Assembly (NCBI GenBank): GCA_902516825.1
Contig: CABXZZ010000006.1
Coordinates: 1-46,059 of the forward strand
DNA: 46,059 nt
Direction: 5' to 3'
DNA from: an uncultured SAR116 cluster alpha proteobacterium
GTDB taxonomy: Bacteria > Pseudomonadota > Alphaproteobacteria > Puniceispirillales > Puniceispirillaceae
The notes beneath the pieces are model-generated. The model was not told where the DNA came from. It saw nothing but the letters and a program-made list of their open reading frames with translations, and did no database searches. Position numbers and translations under genes: made by a program. Shown here piece after piece: positions 21,145-29,884 of this stretch. Every line of letters begins with the position of its first letter. The stretch's first letter is position 1.

Positions 21145-23790
21145 CTATGGTGTAATTGCTTTTCTAACAGATTCAAGCGCAACACCAGCATTTCTTGGCT
21201 CACTTCCACCAGCCTGTGCCATATCAAATCGCCCACCTCCACCCTTACCGCCAGTTGCATCAGCAGCAATACGAACCAGCGAAACGGCATCATGCTTTCC
21301 TTCACAATCAGCAGTTAGCGCTACCACAATTGAAACTTTACAATTTTCAATTGCCACAAGGCATATGACTGTTTTTATGGCGTTTAAGCGCAACTGGTCT
21401 GCAAGCGGTTTTAACTCTTTTGCAGGAGTGTCCTCAATTATCCTTCCAATAAAGGTAAATTCACCAACTTTTTCTGAACCACTACCCTCAACAAGAAAAC
21501 TACCACTTGCTATTTTTTGCCTTAAGTGAGCAACCTCACCTTCAAGTTTTTTCTTTTCAATTAATAAATTTTCTACTCTGTCCGAAACAAGTTCAACTTT
21601 AGATTTAAGCAAGGTGGCTGTTTTTCCCAAAATCATCATTCGCTCAGAAATCCAAAGACGTGCGGCATTCTGGCTTACCGCTTCTATTCTTCTAACTCCT
21701 CCTGAAACAGCAGATTCGGAAATTATTTTGAATAGGCCAATGTCGCCTGTTCTTTTCACATGTGTTCCACCACAAAGTTCAATTGACCAAGCAGATTTTG
21801 TTCGCAAATCAACTTCTCCGCCCATTGTGACTACTCTAACTTCATCTCCATATTTTTCGCCAAATAGTGCCATTGCACCCTCAGAAATAGCCATTTCTGG
21901 CGTCATAATTCGTGTGTCTACCGAGGAATTCATTTGAATATGATGGTTTACAATATCTTCAATTACATCTAACTTGTCAGACTTAACTGCTTCATTATTT
22001 GAAAAATCAAATCTCAGCCGATCGGGAGCAACAAAAGAACCTTTTTGCATAACATGGTCTCCTAATGTTAATCTCAGCGCCTCATGCAATAAATGGGTTG
22101 AGCTATGATTTGCACGTAAACTATCCCGCCTGCTAATATCAATCTCCATTTGTACTGGCTGACCTTGGAATAATGACCCTTTAATTATTTTACAGTGATG
22201 CAAAAATAGCGATGATGTTTTTGTTGTATTACGAACAATTGCAGCACCATCTTGCCAAGACAATTCACCCACATCACCAACCTGTCCACCAGACTCCGCA
22301 TAAAAGGGTGTTTGGTTAGTGATAATAATGACTTCATTGTTCTGTGAAGCTCTATTAATTTCTGTGTCGTCAGATATTATGTTGGTGACGATGGCTTGTG
22401 TTGATACCAAACTATATCCTAAAAATTCTGTACCGCCATTCTTGTCTGCTAGTTCTACGAATATTTTACCCTCAGTTTTACCGCTAGATCCAGCCCTTGC
22501 CGCACGAGCCGCATTTTTTTGCGCAAGCATAGCCTTATCGAAAGCATTTACATCAACTTTCCAGTCATAGCCCCTTAAATAATCCTGTGTAAGATCCAAA
22601 GGGAATCCATAAGTATCATATAATTTAAATGCAGTTGAGCCTTCCAATATCTTTTTACGAGAGCTGACTTGTAATTCCTCTTGCAGAATTTTAAGGCCTC
22701 GAGATAAAGTATCCTTGAAACGAGATTCTTCTAATTCAATAGTCTGGGATATCAAAGCCTCTGCACGATAAAGTTCCGGATAATGCCCCCCCATCTCTTG
22801 CACTAAAGTTGGCACAAGCTTATGCATAATGGGCTCCTCACATCCAAGCTGGTGTAAATGTCTCATGGCACGACGCATAATCCTGCGCAACACATACCCA
22901 CGCCCTTCATTGGAAGGCAATACACCATCGGCAATTAAAAAACCTACCGAACGAAGATGGTCGGCTAAGACACGATGCGACACGGACTGCGGCCCATCTA
23001 ACTCTGTCCCCGATATATGAGCTGATGCTTCAACCAACGCCCGCATAAGATCTATATCGTAATTATCGTGCTTACCTTGAAGAACAGCGGCAATTCTTTC
23101 AAGCCCCATTCCCGTATCAATAGATGTCCTTGGTAAATCTATCCGACCAGCTTCAGTCTGCTCATACTGCATGAATACTAAGTTCCAGATTTCAATAAAC
23201 CTATCACCATCCTCATCAGCTGACCCAGGCGGCCCACCGTGAATATGCTCCCCATGGTCATAAAATATCTCAGAACAGGGACCACAAGGACCCAGTTCCC
23301 CCATTGACCAGAAGTTATCAGAGGTGCTAATTCGAATTATTCTATCATCGGATAACCCTGCGATTTTTTTCCAAAGCAATGAGGCTTCATCATCCTCATG
23401 ATAAACAGTAACCAACAATTTATTAGGGTTAAGCGCATATTCTTTGGTTAAAAGGTTCCAAGCCAGTTCAATGGCGTGATCTTTAAAGTAATCGCCAAAT
23501 GAGAAGTTTCCCAGCATTTCAAAAAAAGTGTGATGCCTTGCTGTGTAACCAACATTCTCCAGGTCGTTATGTTTACCTCCAGCTCTTACACATTTTTGCG
23601 ATGTTACTGCCCGTTGGTAATCGCGAAATTCCATGCCAGTAAAAACATTTTTAAACTGAACCATACCTGCATTTGTAAACATTAAAGTAGGGTCATTCAC
23701 AGGAACAAGGGGACTTGACCTTACTTCCTTATGAAGGTTGCCCGCAAAGTAAGATAAAAATTTCGACCTAATATCGTTTACATTCGACAT
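21145..23790 (-). CDS. alaS: Alanyl-tRNA synthetase
   Basis: IRSKFLSYFAGNLHKEVRSSPLVPVNDPTLMFTNAGMVQFKNVFTG; NHSSTHLLHEALR; ELCGGTHVKRTGDIG; 881 aa. Confidence 0.97.
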   Translation of the reverse strand: MSNVNDIRSKFLSYFAGNLHKEVRSSPLVPVNDPTLMFTNAGMVQFKNVFTGMEFRDYQRAVTSQKCVRAGGKHNDLENVGYTARHHTFFEMLGNFSFGDYFKDHAIELAWNLLTKEYALNPNKLLVTVYHEDDEASLLWKKIAGLSDDRIIRISTSDNFWSMGELGPCGPCSEIFYDHGEHIHGGPPGSADEDGDRFIEIWNLVFMQYEQTEAGRIDLPRTSIDTGMGLERIAAVLQGKHDNYDIDLMRALVEASAHISGTELDGPQSVSHRVLADHLRSVGFLIADGVLPSNEGRGYVLRRIMRRAMRHLHQLGCEEPIMHKLVPTLVQEMGGHYPELYRAEALISQTIELEESRFKDTLSRGLKILQEELQVSSRKKILEGSTAFKLYDTYGFPLDLTQDYLRGYDWKVDVNAFDKAMLAQKNAARAARAGSSGKTEGKIFVELADKNGGTEFLGYSLVSTQAIVTNIISDDTEINRASQNNEVIIITNQTPFYAESGGQVGDVGELSWQDGAAIVRNTTKTSSLFLHHCKIIKGSLFQGQPVQMEIDISRRDSLRANHSSTHLLHEALRLTLGDHVMQKGSFVAPDRLRFDFSNNEAVKSDKLDVIEDIVNHHIQMNSSVDTRIMTPEMAISEGAMALFGEKYGDEVRVVTMGGEVDLRTKSAWSIELCGGTHVKRTGDIGLFKIISESAVSGGVRRIEAVSQNAARLWISERMMILGKTATLLKSKVELVSDRVENLLIEKKKLEGEVAHLRQKIASGSFLVEGSGSEKVGEFTFIGRIIEDTPAKELKPLADQLRLNAIKTVICLVAIENCKVSIVVALTADCEGKHDAVSLVRIAADATGGKGGGGRFDMAQAGGSEPRNAGVALESVRKAITP

Positions 23791-24033
23791 GGAAGTATCT
23801 AGCTTTCAATTGTAATTATTTTTACCTAACCCAAGTACAATAGCGAACTAATTCTGCTTGCTTTTGTAAGATAAATATAATGATTTTGTCTAGGTTATTG
23901 TCTACAACAAAATTCACAGAATTGAAAAGAAAAGGCTAAAAATACATAAATGAACCTAAAATCATCCAGATAAAGATAAACTTAGGTTTAACATAATAAA
24001 AAACAGGGTTATTTGACACCAGACAAAAAAATA

Positions 24034-25122
24034 TTATTCACTGACCTCAGGGTCGTCTGCTATCGTCTCATCTAGCATTTGGCTTTGCACCAAACCGGCA
24101 TTTTCTCGAATTGCATGTTCAAGCTTATCAGAAACAGACGGATTTTCTTTCATAAAGACTTTAGCGTTTTCACGTCCCTGACCAATGCGCTGCGTATCAT
24201 AAGAATACCACGATCCTGATTTTTCAACTAATCCGGCAGCAACTCCCAAATCAATTAGCTCACCTGTTTTTGATATTCCCTCTCCATACATAATGTCAAA
24301 CTCAACCTGCCTGAACGGAGCGGCAACTTTATTTTTTACTACCTTTACTCTTGTCTGGTTTCCAATAGGTTCATCCTTGTCTTTTATAGACCCTATTCTT
24401 CTTATATCCAATCTGACTGATGCGTAAAATTTTAATGCATTACCACCTGTCGTGGTTTCTGGACTTCCAAACATTACGCCGATTTTTAATCTTATTTGAT
24501 TGATAAATATCACTAAACAGTTTGATTTCGCAATAGAAGCCGTCAACTTTCGTAATGCTTGGCTCATAAGTCTTGCCTGGAGGCCGACATGAGTATCGCC
24601 CATCTCGCCTTCGAGTTCGGCTCTTGGAACTAATGCAGCAACCGAATCAACTACAAGAACGTCTATTGCACCAGAGCGCACTAATGTGTCTGCAATTTCC
24701 AATGCCTGCTCTCCGGCATCTGGCTGTGAAATAAGTAAATTATCAAGTTCTACCCCAAGTTTTTTGGCGTAAACTGGATCCAATGCATGCTCTGCGTCTA
24801 CAAACGCACAATTACCACCTTCTTTTTGTGATTGTGCAACTGCATGCAAGGCTAAGGTTGTTTTGCCAGATGACTCTGGTCCGTAGATTTCGATAATTCT
24901 TCCTTTTGGAAACCCCCCAATACCGAGCGCAATGTCAAGTCCGAGTGATCCAGTTGATATTGCTTGAACATCTACAACTGAGTCATTCTGACCAAGGCGC
25001 ATAACTGAGCCTTTTCCAAAGGCTTTTTCGATTTGACCAATTGCAACCTCCAATGCTTTTGATTTATCATCTCCTACCATTCTCATTTCCACTACATTAT
25101 TATTCAATATTGCCTCCATCAT
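24034..25122 (-). CDS. recA: Recombinase RecA
   Basis: [83 protein letters not shown]. Track start 25173 probably too early; start near MEAILNNN. Confidence 0.97.
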   Translation of the reverse strand: MMEAILNNNVVEMRMVGDDKSKALEVAIGQIEKAFGKGSVMRLGQNDSVVDVQAISTGSLGLDIALGIGGFPKGRIIEIYGPESSGKTTLALHAVAQSQKEGGNCAFVDAEHALDPVYAKKLGVELDNLLISQPDAGEQALEIADTLVRSGAIDVLVVDSVAALVPRAELEGEMGDTHVGLQARLMSQALRKLTASIAKSNCLVIFINQIRLKIGVMFGSPETTTGGNALKFYASVRLDIRRIGSIKDKDEPIGNQTRVKVVKNKVAAPFRQVEFDIMYGEGISKTGELIDLGVAAGLVEKSGSWYSYDTQRIGQGRENAKVFMKENPSVSDKLEHAIRENAGLVQSQMLDETIADDPEVSE

Positions 25123-25567
25123 GCATAGCCAAACTTCATTGTCCAGAAATGAATTATTGTACCAAAAAATCACAAGGTAATATTTTCATTAGGGCTATTT
25201 GTTTATGTTTTGTTCTCTACATATGTACTTGTTTTGTTCTAAGCGCAAGTTATTTTAACATAGATTATCCAACTAACATTGACTCGAATTTGTCCAAATG
25301 TGACTAACACTCTGAAAAAAAACAATTAATATTTTTAAAAAGGAAAATTAAACTAAAAAATTTTCTCATTTTCCTCTTATTCAATGAACACATAGGGTTC
25401 TATATATTCAAAATATGCTAAACCGAGGTTAGTACATATTCTCATCTTCGATATTTTTTTAAGAAAGACAATCAAGCAAAGGATTCCTTCCATCTAATGC
25501 AGAAAACGCAGGTTAATTTTTCTTTAAATGAAACTTAAGTAAGTGACGTCGATAGAAATCATTTTTT

Positions 25568-25597
25568 ATCTACTTGAAAAGTAGATGATTTTTTTGA
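25568..25597 (+). terminator. Candidate rho-independent terminator (+ strand) in the recA-dksA intergenic region
   Basis: ATCTACTT-GAA-AAGTAGAT perfect 8-bp stem followed by GATTTTTTT; no annotated + strand gene precedes it. Confidence 0.6.
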
Positions 25598-26237
25598 TTA
25601 ATATTCGATAATATTAAATAATTTAAATTAAATTTGAATAATCGGCCTGTTGAGGTTTAAGGACTTCCTCCATATCTTAAAATACATCCATAGAATTTTT
25701 AATAAATTGAAGTAGATTAATTATATCTCATCTTCATCTACTAGTATTTTAACCTCTGACAATCATACTAATATAAGCGCTATAAATATCAACCAACTGA
25801 ACAAGCTCAGCTCTTTTATCAGCAAGGTAAATAAATTTTCAGAGCTTTCCAGATAAAATCGGAGCAGTTGAAATTCTTGTATGATTTTATAACTCTATAT
25901 TGTGATAAACATAATATCATTTCTCACATAATGAATAATAATCTGACCTTAAAACGTTCCCAAAGAGTGCAGCTCTTTCACTTAATTTTTTTCATATGGT
26001 AGCTGTCACCTAAAGTTTTTTTGCTTAATAAGCTACAGTATTTTACATAGACACATTTTTTTATGTTTATCAAAACACTATTAGCAAAATGGTTTTGCAG
26101 TAAATAAACGGATCCGGTTGATCGAATTGAAATTTCATATTAATGGTTTAATAGTTCGAGTTACCTTCTTCTATTTGAAAAAAAACAATTCGTTATCAAA
26201 ACTCATAACTTTCTCAAACAATCGATTGGCACCCAAA

Positions 26238-26735
26238 TTAATCGTCCTTGTGGACTCGCTCCATTCTCTCGTGCATTTCTTGTGCGTGCAAACTCAATGC
26301 CGCAATTGGCCGAGCCTCTAAACGAGATAGACTAATTGGGTCCCCTGTTTCTTCACAATAACCATAGCTTCCTTCTTCAATACGTCTCAAGGCCGACTCA
26401 ATTTTTTGCAATAACTTTCGTTCTCTATCCCTAGTGCGTAGGTCTAAAGCAGCATTACTTTCTATTTGAGCGCGATCCATTTGGTCGGGTCGATGAAGGC
26501 TTTCTTTCGATAAATTAGCAATTGTTTGATTTGCTTCATCCAATAATTCAGCTCGCCAGCGCAATAATTTCTGACGGAAATATTCAGATTGTATAGGATT
26601 CATAAAATCTTCGTTTTCAGACGGTTGGTAGTTAACCGGCAATTGTACTTTTTTTTCGTCTACGTTATTTGCTTTAAGAACACTAGTGTTTCTCTCTGTC
26701 GTTAGCGTCGATACTTCCATCATCATTTCCCCCAA
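26238..26735 (-). CDS. dksA: DksA/TraR-family transcription regulator (alphaproteobacterial type)
   Basis: YFRQKLLRWRAELLDEANQTIANL...YGYCEETGDPISLSRLEARPIAALSLHAQEMHERMERVHKDD. Confidence 0.92.
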   Translation of the reverse strand: MGEMMMEVSTLTTERNTSVLKANNVDEKKVQLPVNYQPSENEDFMNPIQSEYFRQKLLRWRAELLDEANQTIANLSKESLHRPDQMDRAQIESNAALDLRTRDRERKLLQKIESALRRIEEGSYGYCEETGDPISLSRLEARPIAALSLHAQEMHERMERVHKDD

Positions 26736-27039
26736 TCAACAATAGATTTGCGATTTTTTTCGCTCGCGTACGAATTCGGATATCGCTCTTAAATTTAAAA
26801 ATCAAGTGTATAATTAGCTAGAGCATGCTTTTTCTCTCATATTGGAAAAATTAACAAACTTTAAATCACAAATTTTTTATTTGAACCTTTAACAAGGGAA
26901 CAAATCTAAAAGCAAGTAAACTTGTCTTAAAGAGTATAAATCGTATCTGTTGATATATAGTGGGACAACCCCCATAACCTTTCGAGGTTGAGTTCAAAAT
27001 TTAAAAATAATGCTATTAGTTGATTATTAAGTTGTATCG

Positions 27040-27750
27040 AAGGAAGGCGAATTTAATAATTCTCATATTGCCAATATAATTTCTGAGATAAATGAAATAG
27101 AGCCCCGTGAGTGGCATAATATTATATCTAATATTTTAGACCGATATAGAACTCGAATCGTCTACTTTATCTAAAAATCTATATTGCCATCTGAATTTTG
27201 GTTATCTCGAGCTGTAACTCTTTTGATCAATGTGTAAAAGCACTGCGCGCTGGAGCAAATAGATATGTAGCAAACCATCTACCAATCATGAATAAGTAGC
27301 ATAACCAGAGAATATCAATGGACGTGCTTTCGGATACGGCCCCAAAATCAAAAATCTTGTCGATTTGGAAATAAAACCTGATAAACATTTTGTAGCGGTA
27401 AGTAGAAAGCTTGCAAACCTGACACGTAAATAATCCCGATTTCTTTATTTGCCCTCTTTTAGCAAAAAAGCAATTCTAAATAAAAATATTTTCTTGTCTG
27501 ACCTTTATAGAAGGATAGACAGGCCAGAGTCCTAAATAATAGATACTTTTATCTACAAGTAGCGCGGTAACCAAGAACGAACCGGTCAAAAAAATGCTTA
27601 AACTCAAACAATTTGGAGTCAAAAATATGTATCAACATGCGCAGGCTCTTAATGAGACACGTTGCTTTATGGAATTGATGATATGAGTGTAGAAATTCAA
27701 GTTTCGCATATAGAACTTGCTTTAAACAATTTTGAGCTCTAAATTTTCAA
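27040..27750 (+). pseudogene. Possible decayed protein-coding sequence(s), unidentified
   Basis: Protein-like stretches in changing frames broken by stops: SHIANIISEINEIEPREWHNIISNILDRYRTRIVYFI*; ALRAGANRYVANHLPIMNK*; NINGRAFGYGPKIKNLVDLEIKPDKHFVAVSRKLANLTRK*; LKLKQFGVKNMYQHAQALNETRCFMELMI*; MSVEIQVSHIELALNNFEL*. Confidence 0.35.
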
Positions 27751-27831
27751 ATTCAATAGTTTAAGTTCATTATGTGCTATTCGGCCGGATGGGTAGAAAT
27801 TATCTAAACTTCATGTTACTAAACCTCAAAT

Positions 27832-28017
27832 ATGGCATTATTCATCGATTATAGTTTAGGAGATTTTGTTGTTCACCCTGAGAGGCCTGATTGGGGGATC
27901 GGACAAGTGCAGTCTGTCGAAGGATCTAGAGTCACCGTTAATTTTGAAAATTGTGGAAAACAATTAATAAATGCTTCAACCATTTTACTTGTCCCTGTCG
28001 CAGACGAGACAGAATAG
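27832..28017 (+). CDS. DUF3553-type small protein
   Basis: LGDFVVHPERPDWGIGQVQSVEGSRVTVNFENCGKQLI resembles the DUF3553 family. Confidence 0.75.
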   Translation: MALFIDYSLGDFVVHPERPDWGIGQVQSVEGSRVTVNFENCGKQLINASTILLVPVADETE

Positions 28018-28129
28018 GGCACTAACAGTTTATTTCACCTAACATTTTGACGTTTATAAATAATTACAGAATGACGATAAGCTGATATCTTAATTACGAC
28101 ACATTTTTTCCCCCTCATGGGTCCGAAAC

Positions 28130-29884
28130 ATGGCTAATTCATATAAAAACCGAAAACAAAATAAAAGAATAGGCAATTTAAAACCTAAAGGGCGAATTGT
28201 AGAACAGACCGCTCTTGATGATCTAAAGGCGTTGCTGCCAAATTATCTTCAAAGAGATATGTTAATAGAATATTTACATTTAGTTCAGGATAAATACTCT
28301 TTTCTCTCTTCCAACCACCTCGCCGCTTTGGCATTCATTATGAAACTTCCTTTATCAGAAGTTTGGGAAATTGCCAGTTTTTACGATCATTTTATTCTTA
28401 TAAAAGAAACACAAGCACCGCCGCCATCTCGTACTATTCGTGTTTGTACTTCTCTCACATGTACATTGTTTGATTCTGAAAAAATGCTCGATGCTGCATC
28501 ACAAAATGACACGTCAGAAATTCGTTATATTTCAGCGCCTTGCCTTGGTGCTTGCGACCAAGCTCCGGTAGCAGCTGACGGTCATTTTTTAATTCCAAAA
28601 ATAAATCTAAAGATGTTACGAGAACTCATACATACACAATCAATAGAAGAAAAAAATAAGTTAAATATTTCAAAAACTGCTTCGGATATTAATTCCTACA
28701 TAAATTCTGGTGGATATGAAATCCTAAATCACCTTAAGCAATCTGATAACAAGGAAGAGCACGAAGCAGCACTTTTACAGATTGAGGGTTCTGCATTAAG
28801 AGGTCTTGGCGGAGCAGGATTCCCTACAGGCAAAAAATGGCGGATTGTAAGACAACAAACTGGGCCGCGCCTGATGGCTGTAAATGCAGATGAAGGAGAG
28901 CCAGGAACATTCAAAGATAGACATTATCTCTCAACAAACCCGCATCAAATGATAGAAGGTATATTGATAGCAGCGCTGTTAGTCAGAATATCTGATTGTT
29001 ATATATATATAAGAGACGAATATCCAGAGATACTGCATTTACTGAGATGTGAACTTCAAAAACTAGAAGCCACCAATTTAGCAGACCACACCACTATACA
29101 TCTTAGGCGGGGAGCTGGCGCATATATTTGCGGCGAGGAGTCAGCCATGATAGAATCAATAGAAGGCAAAAGGGGATTACCGCGTCACAGGCCACCATTT
29201 GTTGCCGAATTAGGACTTTTTGGGCGTCCTACCCTGGTAAATAATGTGGAAACATTATTTTGGATTCCTGCCATACTTAAAAACGGCGCCGATTGGTTTA
29301 ACTGTCAAGGAACCACCAAAAACCCTGGACATCGAAGCTATTCAGTATCTGGAAGAGTAGCAAACCCCGGATTAGTTTTAGCACCCGCAGGTACCACAGC
29401 GAACGAATTAATTGAAAAATGTGGAGGTATGGCAGAAGGTCACGTTTTCAAAGCCTATCTTCCAGGTGGCGCTTCAGGTGGAATATTACCGGCTAGCAAA
29501 GCAAATATCGAACTTGATTTTGGCGGAGAACTTGCCGAGTATGGCTGCTTTGTTGGTAGCCATGCAATTGTTATTCTCTCCGACTGCGACAATATCTGGG
29601 ATGTTGCGAGGAATCTCATGCAGTTTTTCAAACATGAATCTTGTGGTCAGTGTACACCATGCCGTGCAGGAACAGAGAAAGCAGTGGCTATCATGAACTC
29701 AGCAAGGTATCAACCAGAATTATTATCCGAAATAGCGACAGTAATGAAAGATGCAAGTATATGCGGTCTTGGACAAGCCGCGTCTAATCCCTTGAGTTGT
29801 GCGATGCGTTTTTTTCCTGAAGAATGTGGTAGTTCGTTCTTGTCGGTCTCAACAGATATTAATTCATCAGGTAATAATACATGA
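28130..29884 (+). CDS. fdsB: NAD-dependent formate dehydrogenase, fused gamma/beta (NuoE/NuoF-like) subunit
   Basis: NuoE-like [2Fe-2S] CTSLTCTLFDS...APCLGACDQAP; NuoF-like RGLGGAGFPTGKKW, NADEGEPGTFKDRH, GAGAYICGEESAMIESIEGKRGLPRHRPPF, HESCGQCTPCRAGTEK. ATGA overlap with next gene. Confidence 0.85.
   Translation: MANSYKNRKQNKRIGNLKPKGRIVEQTALDDLKALLPNYLQRDMLIEYLHLVQDKYSFLSSNHLAALAFIMKLPLSEVWEIASFYDHFILIKETQAPPPSRTIRVCTSLTCTLFDSEKMLDAASQNDTSEIRYISAPCLGACDQAPVAADGHFLIPKINLKMLRELIHTQSIEEKNKLNISKTASDINSYINSGGYEILNHLKQSDNKEEHEAALLQIEGSALRGLGGAGFPTGKKWRIVRQQTGPRLMAVNADEGEPGTFKDRHYLSTNPHQMIEGILIAALLVRISDCYIYIRDEYPEILHLLRCELQKLEATNLADHTTIHLRRGAGAYICGEESAMIESIEGKRGLPRHRPPFVAELGLFGRPTLVNNVETLFWIPAILKNGADWFNCQGTTKNPGHRSYSVSGRVANPGLVLAPAGTTANELIEKCGGMAEGHVFKAYLPGGASGGILPASKANIELDFGGELAEYGCFVGSHAIVILSDCDNIWDVARNLMQFFKHESCGQCTPCRAGTEKAVAIMNSARYQPELLSEIATVMKDASICGLGQAASNPLSCAMRFFPEECGSSFLSVSTDINSSGNNT

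Noticed and set aside
25850-26010. Open frame IFRAFQIKSEQLKFLYDFITLYCDKHNIISHIMNNNLTLKRSQRVQLFHLIFFIW
   Set aside because: No canonical start with RBS and no recognisable family; likely chance in AT-rich DNA, though it could be a remnant.
24000-28130. Search for tmRNA, RNase P RNA, SRP RNA, CRISPR repeats or transposon ends in the gene-poor region
   Set aside because: None of the diagnostic core sequences, regular repeat-spacer pattern, or transposase fragments with terminal inverted repeats was found by eye.
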